Shown: positions 40,868 to 53,178, counted from the first letter of the stretch. The stretch: 64,000 bases of DNA from Tetrapyrgos nigripes (GCA_013368315.1 JAACJM010000293.1:23108-87107), one strand, 5' to 3'. The notes: generated by a model not told the origin, from the letters alone. A program made the numbers and translations.

Positions 40868-41928
40868 ATGGCGTCGGCAATTGCTTCCTCGTCGACCGCC
40901 CCGTCAACTTCATCCCTAAACTCTCCCCTCGAAGAATCGCGGCCTCAGGCTGGACCCCTGCCGAAAAAGCGGGGGGAGATTGGGTATCAAGAAGAACTAC
41001 ATGAAACCGCGCAGGGAGAGGCCTCGTCTAGTTCATCCGAGCCTGCATCTCTTCCAGAACGCCATCCAGCAGACCGAGATCATCCTCCTACACTTAATGC
41101 ATCCACTACAACTCTCCTTCACCTCCTACTTCCTCTTCTACCCCACCTACTATCACCACGACCAATCCTTCCTTTGATGACTCCTCTTCTACCAATTCGT
41201 TAAAGAAGTCGAAGAAACATTGTATCTTCCACTTTCTTCACCCCAAGACGACATCCAAGTATGGTGGCATCAAGCTGACCACCATCCTGCTTTTCTCATT
41301 CCAATTTTCCATGGTTGCGGGTACTCTTGCTGGTTGGATTGTCGCGGCGTTGATGTTGGGAAAGGGCAAAGGATCACAGTCAACTACAGACAGTAACGGC
41401 AATCCTATTGCTCCTTCCAACGCCTCGGGATCCATATTCATTCACGTCGTATTCGCCATCGCTTTCCTTGGTCAACTGCTTTTTCTCGAACGTCGCATTT
41501 TCGTCATGCGAGCGCAGAGATATGCCTACCTTCACCCTGGCGAGATATTACCCACTTCTCGTCGACGTGGTTTCGGTACAACGAATGCGAGCATGGGCAT
41601 CGCTCCATGGAATCGACCTCCGTTACCCTCTTATGCTCGGGCTCTACAAGAAAGTGGTGTTGGAACGGGAGATGTAGAAGATAACGAGATTGCCGTCGTA
41701 CCTCCTCCAGCATACGGAAATACCCGCGGAAGCAGGATGCTATTGACTGGTTTCCTTCGGGAAAGTTTGCAGGCACAAAGACCAGCGTCAGTGCATACCG
41801 TTGCCAGCTCGAGGCCAGTTAGTTATGCGAGCAGGGATGATGATTGGGAAATTATTCAGGATGCGGATAGGGCTAGGCAGCTGGAAGACACGTTAACGAC
41901 TCTACAGGGTACTGCTAGACGGACTTGA
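40868..41928 (+). CDS. Fungal membrane protein of unknown function (two membrane segments, PPPAYG motif)
   Basis: The start is taken at ATG 40868 (MASAIASSSTAPSTSS). The C-terminal two thirds, open from about 41,100 to the stop at 41928, has two hydrophobic segments (AGTLAGWIVAALML and IFIHVVFAIAFLGQLLFL), then LERRIFVMRAQRYAYLHPGE, a PPPAYG late-domain-like motif and an acidic end. The Ser/Thr/Pro-rich N-terminal part is in a different frame; the switch falls near 41,090-41,120 where there is no good GT-AG pair, so either an indel or a mis-chosen start (41311 is the next good ATG) is possible. I recognise this as a conserved agaricomycete hypothetical, not a named family. Confidence 0.6.
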
Positions 41929-42451
41929 TGTGGATAGGTACAGTGCGTTTTGCATGCTGTGGATTTACATTTGTGATTGACGGGCACGTTTAGGTGTTAT
42001 CTTATTGGACACTTGTGGCTATTACGAATGTGCTTCAAACTGTGCAGGTGTATACTTATTCGCCGGAACGCTCCTTTGTACCTGTGTAGATACCAATCTT
42101 TTCGATATTTGCTTCCTATCTGCTTTCACCAGTGCTAATGATCTCTTCACGCGGAACATGAAAGTTCTCATCAAGTTGCAATCAACCTGGGTGTTAGTGG
42201 TGGAGGCCACAGCTCTGTTGCAACAGCGCGCTACCCGGATCACGAAAACGAGTCACAAAACGTCCTTATTCAAACCGCTTACAAAGCGACACAGCAACCT
42301 CGTCTTTATTCGACCCTCATTCCAATTCAGGACTTGTACATGTTTAACTACCGAAGAAAGCGACCCTCGAACTGCGTTTCTGCCGGCCCTGACTCAAGGC
42401 AATGGAATGACTCAATGGCTCATACAGCCACAAACTTTGGAATGTCTGAGT

Positions 42452-42460
42452 ATTTATATA
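42452..42460 (+). promoter_or_regulatory. TATA box of the arrestin-like gene
   Basis: TTTATATAAGG lies about 65 bp before the ATG at 42523. Confidence 0.45.
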
Positions 42461-42522
42461 AGGCGTTAAGATCATGTAGGTCCTCATTCTCCCCCTCCCC
42501 CCCCGCCTTTACCCACCCGTTC

Positions 42523-43883
42523 ATGCCACTCGAGTCCAGCTTAACACAGAACATAGTGTCCTTACCACCTTACTCTGACGCGTCGCCTCCTCCGTCTTAC
42601 TCTTCTAACCCTGCATGTGGAGAACAATCTATACAGCTTTCGCCGCGTTCCAGGACTCGGCCAACTGGAACTTGGACAAAGAAGTCCGGTAGCGTTAGCC
42701 TGCTGCTCATGGGTCAGGACGACAAAGCCTCATCGCCCTCATACGGCCGTCAAGGTTCCGTGAATGGTATGATCACTTTAGATGGGCGCGACGCTGTATC
42801 AGAAGTCACAGTCAAAGTGAGTGTTTTCACGCATTTTAGTTTGATGTGATCGTTCTCTAACTTGTAACATCTATTTTTTCCCTTTCTAGTTGGAAGGACA
42901 GATGTATTTGATCATTGCTCAAGGCGGTACAGAGACGACACAGATGTTCGAACTCAGTCAGACTCTATGGTCATCGGATTCCAGTGTGGACATCACCGCC
43001 TTATGTCCGAGCGTGATTCCGTTTAACTTTAGATTCCCTTCGACCTTCTCGGTCGAGGGCCGACCGGACATCCCATTGCCGCCATCCATCGATCTCCATT
43101 ATCCCGGTTCATCGGGGATGATGGTATCTACCACATACACTCTGAAAGTGAAAGTGAAAGCTCGTTCTCCGACTATGGGTTTTTGGACCAAGGTCAAAAG
43201 GTAAGCGCCTCTTCCATTTTAATCTTCGCAGTCGTTTTAATCCACACTCTTCTTTTAGAATGAGCGTCCCGCTTGACTACTTCCCTCGCACGCGTCCCCC
43301 ATACTCCATCTCAAACTCGGACCTGTTCTCAGATCTCAAAATTGCCCCAGAGCAATGGCATCAAACAGTTTCCGTCATAAAATCCCGCTCTAGAGATGAT
43401 GTTCCTCCTATCGACTGCCACTTATTTATTCCCTCTTCAAAAGTTTACGCCCTTTCGGATACTATACCATTCCACGTTAATCTTACGGGAGCGTTGCGCT
43501 CCCTTCGAGAGTTTTTGCCTTCATCATCATCGAGCAAGGACTCTTCACCTGTCACTGTCACCCTTCTTCGTCAGACTTCCGTCGAAATCAACGGAGAGAG
43601 AGGATGGAAGAACTCCACCATTGGCAAAGGAACTGTTCGCGGAATTCCTCCTCCTTTCTCTCACCTTACTTGTGCTTCGCGGGAAGGAAGTCTGGACTGG
43701 GAAGGAGAGATACAAGTCTCGAAGAGCGTCCTTGTTGGCGGTTTCAACGCCGGCAGCCTTTGCATCAAGGATTTCATTGTCTTGAGTGTAAAGCCCTCGA
43801 GTTCGAGATCATACCTCCAATCACTCGAGCTTGCTGTGAATGTGAGGCTGGTCACGGAGTCTGCTGGAATTCCCGATTTCTAG
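42523..43883 (+). CDS. Arrestin-like protein (basidiomycete arrestin N-like family)
   Basis: Arrestin-related proteins adapt membrane cargo for ubiquitin-linked endocytosis. Three exons join in frame: 42523 to about 42,816, about 42,890-43,201 and 43,259-43883. The protein begins with a Pro/Ser-rich stretch containing LPPYSDASPPPSYSS, a PY-type motif as expected for a Rsp5-type ligase partner. A beta-sandwich follows: VNGMITLDGRDAVSEVTVKLEGQ, then PFNFRFPSTF and TTYTLKVKVKA. A second sandwich starts near PIDCHLFIPSSKVYALSDTIPFHVNL. No transmembrane segment is seen. The family call rests on the strand pattern and on similarity to mushroom arrestin-like hypotheticals; the cargo is unknown. Confidence 0.75.
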
Positions 43884-44370
43884 AAATTTATCTTATTTCT
43901 CTTGTTATACTCTACCTGGCTTTGGGCATAATTTCCGTATACTATATCTCCTGCAATTATTTGCTATGTATCACTGTAACAGCTATCGTCTCTTTTCAAC
44001 ATTGTACTATATCCATCCATCCATCCATCCATTCATATTTATACAGAGATACCTTACCATACCCGTCCTACTTGACTTACTCGTCTTTCTTGCGATGCTA
44101 ATGCTGTATTCCATATGTAGCGGTATGCACTAGATGTACTTCTTCAATGTCATATTATAGATTCCAACTCAAGGAAGGTTCAAGCAAGCTCAAGCTGAGC
44201 TAGCACTGCACCGTGGACAACGTTGACATTTTATGACACTCTTTGCCCGTCTGGTGCCCGTCCATCTTCGCCTCAGATCTCCGTCGTCCCTTGACCTACC
44301 CTGCCCTCTTCCAAGTTTCAAGCTCCTTTAAGTATGTCGTCCGCTCTACGACGTGCCACTGGCAACCACA

Positions 44371-44473
44371 ACTCTAGTCTCTAAAATGCTAACCGATAAC
44401 ATCCCCCTGCAGCCCAGACTCCTCCATGGAGCCTTTTAGCCGGCCACCTGTCGAGTGAGGGTTTGAAGCATCC
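44371..44473. repeat. Direct repeat, copy 1
   Basis: The core CTAAAATGCTAACNGATA...CTCCTCCATNGAGCC(A/T)TTTAGCC and a following block of about 38 bp ending TTTGAAGCAT are repeated at 44491-44583. Confidence 0.75.
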
Positions 44474-44490
44474 TATAAACCACTGCAAGT

Positions 44491-44583
44491 CTGCAACTCT
44501 AAAATGCTAACGGATAGACATCCCGCACTCCTCCATCGAGCCATTTAGCCGGCCACCTGTCGAGTGAGGGTTTGAAGCATTCT
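44491..44583. repeat. Direct repeat, copy 2
   Basis: Nearly identical to 44371-44473 over its second half; it lacks about 10 bp in the first half. Confidence 0.75.
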
Positions 44584-44678
44584 CTACACTACTTTGAATA
44601 ACTTTTGTGTTAAGGGTTTGTTTCCAACCAGACCTAGGTATACGTGTTACAGTGTATTGCACCCATGAACCTTCATCT

Positions 44679-46264
44679 TCATCCTCGTCTCAGATATCTA
44701 TACAAAAACCGCGCCATACGATCAAAATCCTCCTTAAACTTCACCTCTGCATCCGGGGCGTAGTCAAAAGAATGTTCCTCCCCTTCTCTAATGATCAGGT
44801 GTACTTCTGCTTCTGTTTCCGAGTCTAGTTGCCTGTCTAGTTCGTTATATGGGCCTGAGCCTAAGCTACCGATGGCACTGGCGTCAGCCCCAGCCTGCCG
44901 TCTATGGGTGGAAGCTGCTGCAGCCTTTGCCTTCCGAACCAAATCGTACATATTTCGGGTTTCCTGGACCGGGACAGCACTATCTGAAGCACCATGATAA
45001 AAGAATGTTGGAGGCCAAAATGAGTCCACTAGGAGTTGTGGAAAGAGGTGTCTATGTCGTTCAGGAATCAAATCCACAAACTCCTTTGCGTTCGCGTCGA
45101 TTTCAGACTGGGACCCAGACTGAGCCTGAGCCTGAGCCGAATGAAGAGCTCCACGCAAAGCAGCGCTAAGACTAGGTTCATGTTGACCAGTATAATAATC
45201 CAGATAATTCCCTAGTTGTAGATAAAGTTGTGCTAGTTTACTTCGGGGGTTCGAAGGCCATCCTGGGGTTGTTGGATGATCGAGAGGGAAATAGGTGTTT
45301 GGGGAATCAGAGACGATCGTAGATCTCTCTTCTGTTGAAAGTGGGTATACCCAAGTAGAGTACGCGGAGGGATCTAGCATTTCCCTTCCACGGAAGAATA
45401 CAGTGGCTTTTGGAGATAGCCAATGCGATGTCTATCAAAGAAGTAATATTTACAAGGCGGTCAGTTACCGTCAGATTTGGGTTTTAGTGAGCATGAGGAG
45501 ATATGTCAAGAAATGAATGTAGAAATGAGGTTTTGGAACCGGGTTAGACAGGAAGACGGGAAGACAAGAAATAAAACACGAAAAACACGCACGAAAAAAT
45601 CCCCTCCAGCAGCATATAGCGACAAGAGAACTCTCGGTTTCGGTTCTACGTGTTTCGCAGCGAGGTAAGCACATGTCCCACCAGAGCTTGTCCCTGCTAC
45701 TGCTATTCTGTTTGGGTCGATTCTGAGTTGAGATTTAGGTGTCGTAGTACCGTCATCTGAGGAAGAAAGGCCCTTTGCCAGCGCCTCCTCGAATTCCGAC
45801 GAACATATGAACGAAAAGACGTCCTTGATATCTTCCAAAACCTCATGGGCAGTCGAAAGACCTAATGGGATGAGACGATAATCGGCGCTAATGAAGAAGT
45901 GTCCTGCTGCGTTGACTCGTTCTAGATACCGTTGGGATGAATTGGAAGGGCAAGATGTACGTTATTGAGAGGCTTGCAGGACATCATGGCATCGGTTTCT
46001 TTACGCACTTTGCAACCAAGCGGGAAACCAACTTTTCCTATTGCCCACAGTCAAACCTCCTCCATGGAAATAGACGACTGCACTCGAGCCATTGCTGGGA
46101 CTAGTATTATTCGTTGCAGGCTGCTGTAATTCCTCCAATGGCAATGGACCACATGGAAGATACACATCCAACTTGAATGGGAGATTCGTTAGACCGTCGG
46201 CTTGGGTGATAGACTTGTAGACCAAGGTAATGGGCTGCTTGGCATTGCTAGGGTCAGTTTGCAT
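44679..46264 (-). CDS. Alpha/beta hydrolase (esterase/lipase, HSL-like)
   Basis: A carboxylic-ester hydrolase of unknown substrate. The ATG at 46264 starts MQTDPSNAKQPITLVYKSI. The oxyanion-hole motif YFHGGGLTVG is in exon 1. Exon 2 (about 45,940-45,590) reads AAGHFFISADYRLIP and has the nucleophile elbow GTSSGG. The last exon (about 45,430-44,679) supplies the acid in HGASDSAVP and the catalytic His in EEHSFDY. Introns are bounded by GTGCGT...CTAG near 45,948-46,008 and GTGCGT...ATAG near 45,434-45,590. An Ala/Gln-rich insert (SAQAQAQSGSQ) sits before the acid residue. It converges with the arrestin-like gene and is followed by a gelsolin-repeat gene on the same strand. Confidence 0.88.
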
Positions 46265-46489
46265 AGGAATCGGATAGGGTCAAATCCCGAAGGCCTGTGA
46301 GGTCGTCGATGCTTGTCAGGCTATTAGGTAGACGGACAGGTGATGATACAGGAATAATTATAGATGTCGTAGGATTACATAGACGTATAGTCGTTTTGAA
46401 TAGTTACAGAGATACAAGTACAATTCCTTCCACTATATGCTGACTGTTGATACATCTTGTGTGTAAGTCCATTGAACCTGATACGCCCG

Positions 46490-47908
46490 TCATGCACCCA
46501 TGAGCTTCAGAAACCCGTCCGACTCATTCCCTTCTTGTATCTTCACAATCGAAATCCGAGCGTCCACCTTCTCACTTTCTGGCACCTTGTCTCTCTTATC
46601 ATAAAGATACTTCTGAGCATACTCCAGCGCCAGTCGCCTTTCCATCAAGGAGGCGTTCTTCCCTAACCAGACGTATACGACAGGATGCTTGTGGTCAGCC
46701 GACGCGTCGATGAGGAACGCATCATCCGAAGAAAGTGTGGAATACGTGGGAGGCTCTGCTTGAGTGAATGAAACTTGTCCTGACGCGTCCGAGAGACGGA
46801 AGAGAGTAATCGGAGGTGTGGATTCAGCTGATTCTGCTTCTGGTTGCGGTCGGAGCGTCGTCCCTTCACCAAACTCAGCTAGGAAAATTCCAGCACCCGA
46901 AGCGCCCTCGTCTAAATTGTAGAAATGATAGATGGTCTATCAGTTCTCGGTTTTGCGCTAATAATAACAGCGGAAGGAACGCATAGACTAACCATAAACA
47001 GTCACGTCGCATTGGCTACCCCTGGCCTCCACTATGCTGTGTACGAATTCTGCGGCTTTGAATTTTTCTTTTCCAAGGCTATTTTTCGTGTTGTATTGCC
47101 AAATCTTGGTGCCCTTGTCGAGGACGTATACGTCTCCTTCTACAAGACTAGCAGCCTCTGCTGGGACCTGTCGTACTACGAGGTTGCTCCGAGCTCCAGT
47201 TTGATAAAAGGTGATTCGGTACAAGTTTTGCAGGTCAAGAGGAGGTGGGTCGGTAACATGATGGAAACCGGTAGCGGCGCCACCCTTCAGAGTCAGGAAA
47301 CGAGGAAAGTATGAGAGGAAACGTTCTGATTCGTATCCCTGGACTTCACGGTACTGAACAGGAGCTCCATGAAGATCTGACCAGCGGTTTGGTCCCATAA
47401 GTACTCAGCAATTTGACGAGGAAGCAGGCAGCGTACGATCATCTAATTCTACAGTCTTGTATGCAGCGGTACCGGCTTCGTCCTGGGTTGTATTGCTGCC
47501 TAGCCAAAAATGAAGATTGTATGATAGGGACTCTGCTTCCGGTGTCTTCTTGTACGTCTTTTGGAGAAGTGTCAAGGGGAGCAATATTAATGCATCCAAG
47601 CTCACTTACGTTGAGGATTATATACGAGTCTCCGTCGTAGAAGCATCCCTTTTTGTCATCGGGCCAGGGAACGACCTGGAACTGCTCTATTCGCCAAATT
47701 TGAATGCATGGCTCTGTCCCTGCGTTACGCCAAGCACGCTCTATATCACCAGCGTGTTCCCGCACTCTTTTCTCCAGCTGGAAACAAATTGAGTATCTGA
47801 ATAGACGTTGATTGCGCTAGAGTCAGAAGAGATGCGTACGTCTGATCCCAATAGTGCAATATTGGAGTCCTCAATATCGTAGGTTGGTAAATGGCTGAGA
47901 CCGGCCAT
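46490..47908 (-). CDS. Gelsolin-repeat protein (actin severing/capping)
   Basis: Gelsolin-family proteins sever or cap actin filaments in a calcium-dependent way. Start [16 protein letters not shown] at 47908; a short first exon is followed by an intron of about 66 nt. Repeat 1 has [26 protein letters not shown] and [20 protein letters not shown]. Repeat 2 starts after the SYFP..LTLKGG linker with NLYRITF and the segment [19 protein letters not shown]. Repeat 3 is marked by [20 protein letters not shown] and [17 protein letters not shown]. Three repeats give about 390 residues, as in fungal gelsolin/severin-like proteins. There are about five exons, all joining in frame; the stop is at 46490-46492. 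Confidence 0.92.
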
Positions 47909-48100
47909 GGTGATGGATAATGATGAAGTTGTAAACCTGCGAGGCTGACGTCAATTGCAATACGGCTAGGGGGCATGACACATGTGAGCTATTTTGTGGT
48001 TAGCGTTTCTCAAGCTTTTAACAAGGACCCTGAACAATGGAATCCCCCGGTCTTGCTTTCCTTCTCTCCCGCTACTCGAGACCCGCTGTTGCTGTCGCTC

Positions 48101-49991
48101 ATGATAGCCACAGCAAACGTCCCAATTCCAACAGTCACGGTTGTCAGAGGTAAGCTTTCTGCTCTTTTCGGTCACTAAAGCTCACCAAAAGAAAACACGG
48201 TCAGTATCCTCCACGGTCACACATGTAGTAGCTCTCTGTACGACGGTCTATCGTGTCTTTTATCGGCTTCAAATTAGCCCCTTCTCGTGGGACGACGTGT
48301 TGGCTTTTGCCGCGACGATTATGGACATTACTGCAGTAGTCAGCGCTTGGGTCCTCGCACATGTCAATGGTAAGTCCATTATCAGTTCCGACACGACACC
48401 AGCGTCAACGACTTTCTCAGATCGAAGAAATGAAATGACTGCTGAGGCCTTCACTCGGAATCGGATAATCGTTTATTGGGTTCTGAACATCGCTGCTACG
48501 CTGGAAATTTGGTGAGTTCATCTCCCAAGTCTATCCTAGATTGGCTCTTAGTTATATGCACTATCTAGGCTTTCCAGAATGTCACTTGCTGCGAATTTCT
48601 ATAGGCTGCTCCCTCGCGGCAAAGCCAAGATGATATCCATTCTCCTTATCCTCTGGTTCATGGTCTGTTGGGTCCCAACATCTGCATGGAAAATCCACGT
48701 CTGCGCACGAGACACCTCCTGGGCATCTATTCCCCGTGGTTTGTGTATTGCTGGGCTAGCAGAGGATATATTGGAGATAGTCAGTATGTACCAAGGCATA
48801 TTGGTACTCAAAATCAGGACGCTAATGGATCCTCCAGTCGACGCCCTAGGTTGTGCCTCTCTCTTAGCTCTCGCTGGACATGTTCTATGGCAAATGAACA
48901 TCCCCTTCAAAGAACGGAAACTCATAATTTTTCTCTTCGTTGGAGCCGTCTTCTCAGCCATAGCCTGTACAATCCATGCTCTCTTCACCCTGTCTCATGC
49001 TGGGACATTTCGGTCTTTTACTATTCAGATTGAGGTTTGCCTGCTCTCTTATAACCGACCCCTCATGTGTCTGACTTTAACTCAGGCCGCAATATCTCTC
49101 GCCGCAAGTAACATCATGGTCATACTCGCCAGCATCTACAATCTCCTCTCTTCGAATCACATCTCTTCCGAAAACAACGACCGCCCCAGCTTCGATGCTG
49201 ATGGCCACTCAAATAGGACGGCTACGTCGGTATTGAAAATGTTTCGTCCCAAACAACGTGCTAAATTTGAAGAATGGCCAATCGGAGAACCGATCAAACC
49301 CGCACCCTTTGTTGATTGCACAGACCACCTCAATTTTCGCACAAACCACTTTGAGCCTCATGTCCCTAGGAGGGCTACCCCAGCGAGTGTTCCGACCCTG
49401 TCCTTTACGGAACCTGAGGTTGAGGATTCTGTCTCCAGCTTCAGGGAAGGACGACCTACGTCCTCGAAATCGGATCTGGACAGTTGCAGGGACGCATACC
49501 ATACCCACACTCAGTCCTGTAATACAAGTCAGCGCATCTCTTCGGGCTCTTCTTGCCTAGATCGCGATATCAATGGCCATCCGCTCCCGAACACACAACC
49601 TGACAGATCCCGCACCGGAGGAGTAGGAAGAAGTACACCAGAAGAATCTAGCTACTACACCGAATCCGAGCCTTGCAGCGGGAGCTCTATCGTCATCCTA
49701 GATCCCACTGACCAGTCTGAGAACGAGTCTGACGAGGATGCGTACTATCATCTGCATCATTCTCGTTCAGAATCGCAAGGGACCAGTCATAGTCAGTCTA
49801 GAACGTCGAGCCCCAGTGGGCGTGTGACATCCCTTCAGATTACTCCTATCGCTAAAAACAACTCTGCCCATGGCCAATGGTCGTATTCGCAGTCTCTATC
49901 GCAATCGCAACCGCAACCGCAACTGCAACCGCAATCACACTATCCTACCTACCCGCCTCAAGCTAGGTTGCCACCTGATAGTCCATCATAG
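48101..49991 (+). CDS. Seven-transmembrane protein with fungal rhodopsin-type fold
   Basis: An integral membrane protein resembling the fungal rhodopsin-fold/Pth11-like group by its order of motifs: VVALCTTVYRVFYRLQ, FSWDDVLAFAATIMD, VYWVLNIAATLEIW, then SLAANFYRLLPRGKAKM, a CARDTSW loop and DILEIVSMYQGILVLKIRTLM. About seven hydrophobic segments occur before residue ~300. A ~220-residue Ser-rich cytoplasmic tail ends in Gln/Pro dipeptides (about 49,895-49,945). Exon 1 is short (48101 to about 48,149) and joins exon 2 after AAAG near 48,180; further introns lie near 48,512-48,570 and 49,035-49,086. There is no retinal lysine evidence, so light sensing is not claimed. The ligand and role are unknown. 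Confidence 0.7.
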
Positions 49992-51390
49992 CAGTGATGA
50001 CCAGGGGAGGACTTTACCGGAGGCTAGTGTTGTCACAGTTCAATGTTCATGCATCGCGGCGTTGCGCCGCGAAGCATGCAGCTTTCTTCACGCACGCAGA
50101 CTGCACAACGCATTGGCAGCATCTACCCTTGTGACTTCTTCGGTACAAAGAGAGTTAGAAGACAGGTGATTTCAGGATGGGCCTTGACATGCCAGGGTAG
50201 GGTCGGAGCCTACACAGCAGCACTACATCCTCATATTTACGCATTTGGTGACTAGCATGCGTTTTGCGCACATACGCATCGTACATCAAGCATTTCGTTT
50301 CGCTCGCACCGATACACACTTTCCTTACATCTCTACCCTTGAGGCAGATGTCTAGGCCTCTACTCACTCGTCGTGATCATCTCCATTCCGCTACGCCCCG
50401 TGCTCTGCGGCATGTCTTTCAAACCCCCATTCAAATTGTACATACTTATTCCATCACACTATACCTTCGTCACCTCAGTTGATGACAGCTTCTTCCTTGG
50501 CATTTTTTGTTTTGGTGCCATGAACTTGTAATCCTCGTTTTCTTTTCGTTTTTTTTTTTCGCTTTTTTTCTTGTTCACCATGGTGTATTATGGTTTTACA
50601 TTGCATGCTTCACTGGAACGGCTATTCTGTATTCATTATACATATCATTATACTTACTAGAACATGTACATATCAGAGTTACCATGAATTACCGTATGGT
50701 ACCAATGGCTATACCTACTGGATTCTGCAAAGAGAAACGGGTGACATCGAGACGTTATAACTGTCCTCGGACCACAGCTTGCTGTTATCAGCTCCTCTGT
50801 CTATATTGCCAACTCAGAATGACTGTCTGCCCTTGTGGACTTCGTGAATCGTCTGAATCGAGGATGAAGATCATGGAGCTTCATGGGTACAGTACACTAG
50901 GTAGTTGATGTCAGAGCTAATTCCAACGTAAATTTGCACAAAAAGTAACGAATAGTTGTCGCTAATATAATTGTTCACTAGCACACTAATACACTATTAT
51001 ACATGTACATTGGTGGATGAATCTGATTCTGAGCTTCCAAGAAAGATGTGCCCGGCCCGTAGACATATACTTGCCAGTGAGCGAGTAAGACTATCAGTAC
51101 TGGGCGTTGAACTAAGGAAAGAAAGCTGTGAATGACTGTCATTGTGTGTACATGCCGCTCAATATACGCGTTAATCGAGTTCCTCGGACCACAGGTTGTT
51201 ATCGAATGACGACCTTCCGAGTCAGCCTTTAGGGTACTCCAGATCTAATCGGATAAGATAGTAGAGTTAGATAACCCAAGCACGCCATTTACAGTCACCT
51301 TGAATGCATTGATGGCAACCATTTTCTGAAGTGCTATAACAGCCTTGTACAGGTCGCGTAAGCAGCCGCTTCTTCTTCCCAACCCCCACC
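49992..51390. other. 1.4-kb intergenic region before haem oxygenase
   Basis: T-rich with pyrimidine runs near 50,540-50,570. The 133-aa frame at 50507-50908 is Phe/Cys-rich and starts within a poly-T tract; I reject it as a gene. Near the right end are GATA-type motifs (see 51248-51274). Confidence 0.5.
51248..51274 (+). promoter_or_regulatory. GATA-factor motif cluster upstream of haem oxygenase
   Basis: ATCGGATAA (51248-51256) differs by one base from ATCWGATAA, the site of fungal iron-responsive GATA repressors (Urbs1/SreA/Sre1). A second AGATAA follows at 51269-51274. Both lie 115-145 bp before the ATG. Binding is inference. Confidence 0.35.
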
Positions 51391-52545
51391 ATGCCCTCCA
51401 TATCCTCTTACGACTACAACTTGCCTCTCTCAGAGATTCTCAAGCAATCCACCAAGGCAGCTCACGATGAAGTTGCTACAAGCCCTGAAGCCGGCAAGCT
51501 ATTGCGAGGGGAACTGAGCAAGGAGCAGTATGCCCGCTACCTGATGATGCTGTGGCATGTCTATGCGTGAGTTCTGTCACTCTGAGTATCTTAGCTCATT
51601 ACCAACCCTCTACACTAGTGCAATCGAGCAAGGACTCGAACGCCACGCTACACATCCTACCTTTGAACCGACCTACAACCCGGCTCTACTCCACCGTGCC
51701 CCAGCCCTTTCTTCCGATATCTCCTACCTTCTTCAAGTGCCCGAATGGAAGACACACCCTATACATCATCGTCTGATATCCTCTCCACCGGCAGGACTTT
51801 TCACCTTTGTCAACCGTATTCATGAAGTTGCGGACGCACAAGACCCGTCACCACTCATAGCACACGCCTATGTGCGCTATCTCGGAGACCTCAGCGGTGG
51901 ACAGACTATTCGACATACATTAGCCAAAGCCTACGATTTAGACGAAGCTTCAGGGACAGGACTACAATTCTACGCGTTCAAGGGGTTGACATCGAACAAG
52001 CTGGCCTCACAGGGTGAAATGAAGAGGATAAAGGAATGGTACCGGGAGGGTATGAACGCAGGAGTGGGAGGTAACGTCCAGCGAAAGTGTGAGTACCCCA
52101 AATAACTTCTTTGGTCTTATCGTGGTCCTATGCACGCGGACACTGACGCCAACCCCTTTCTATTTTTATTTCTGTTTCACAGCCGAAATCGTTGATGAAG
52201 CATCTCTGTCGTTCAAGCTCAACGCAGGTCTCTTCGCGGCAATAGCTCAAGAAGACCCTGAACCTTTCGAAGGCTCGATGACCAAGGAACAATTGGCTGC
52301 GCTTGTCAAGCCTCTTTCATCCGAAGCGCCTGGATATTCTGTTCAAAATGTTGTTGTCCTGATTGCCGCTGGTGAGCATCGAGCGCGTTTTTTTCTGACA
52401 TCTTGCTCATATTCATCCGTTTTCCGCAGTCTCTATCGGCCATTTCCTCCTAACCGTTGGTGGTTTTACTGGCCAACGAGGCTGGTACAAATATCTCGGT
52501 TTTGAGGAATGGGTAGTATCTACATGGAAATCCGTCACTGCCTAG
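51391..52545 (+). CDS. Haem oxygenase, tail-anchored
   Basis: Breaks haem to biliverdin, CO and Fe2+ at the ER membrane for iron recycling. Start MPSISSYDYNLPLSEILKQS. The proximal haem-ligand His is in STKAAHDEV; the distal-helix signature is YVRYLGDLSGGQ. Four exons join in frame: 51391 to about 51,567, about 51,619-52,087, about 52,183-52,372 and about 52,430-52,545. A C-terminal hydrophobic segment (VVVLIAAVSIGHFLLTVGGF) fits a tail anchor, as in yeast Hmx1, but is followed by about 25 more residues. Length (~300 aa) is normal. GATA motifs in the promoter fit iron control. Confidence 0.94.
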
Positions 52546-53177
52546 ACTAGAAATATCATCATCATCGTCTGATTTTTTTTTTCCGGATCTACTACTACTC
52601 TGCTCGAGGCCACTTGGTCTAGACGCTCTCGTTTGGTTATTGGATTGGAGTTGGATTTACATTTTGGATGACCTCGTGCAGAAGGCACTGGAGTATGGTT
52701 TGCATGTACTATCTTGGATTTCTGATTTCCTTAATGCTCGCTACCACCACAATCCTACGTACTATATAGGCTACAGCACTCCTTCTAGTTTTCCTCATCC
52801 CTCGTCTTTTAATGTCCTTATGTAGAACACGTTGCATATGTTATCTTGGATTTCGGTTAGATTCCGATTACGAACATCGACTCAACACCTTCCTGCCAAA
52901 CCAAAAGCAGAACAATAACCACTCCCTTCCGTCAACAAACCTCACGTCAACATTTGAATGTCCAACCGGGACCTCAACGAGACTTTGAGTAGGTGCCAAT
53001 TCAGTCGAACCCCAGTTTTGCATGGCCTAAACGAACTCAAAGCGCACATGTTGTTCAGACTTTGTACCAAACTGCATGACTTCTGCAATGCATTCGTTCT
53101 GTATCGCCATTCATTCTTGCTATCACCTCTCTGTCAAGGCCCGAACAGTGTGAGATGCCCGGAGGAAGCCTGAGAAG
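52546..53177. other. Intergenic region before HET gene copy 1
   Basis: From about 52,885 onward this is the upstream flank shared with the second HET copy (61,125-61,370). No gene is supported. Confidence 0.5.
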
Positions 53178-53178
53178 C

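Larger units (their letters stand above)
43884..44678. other. Intergenic region between convergent genes
   Basis: It contains a (CCAT)n microsatellite near 44,011-44,035 and two direct repeats at 44371-44583. No gene is supported. Confidence 0.55.

Noticed and set aside
42005..42469. 154-codon frame upstream of the arrestin-like gene
   Set aside because: It overlaps the promoter and TATA region, is Cys/Thr-rich without a recognisable motif, and has no splice continuity with neighbours.
44011..44035. (CCAT)n run considered as a CRISPR-like or satellite array
   Set aside because: It is a short simple microsatellite; no spacer structure exists.
50507..50908. 133-codon frame starting at a poly-T tract
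   Set aside because: Composition is Phe/Cys/Leu-rich from T-rich DNA, with no domain and no conserved start context.
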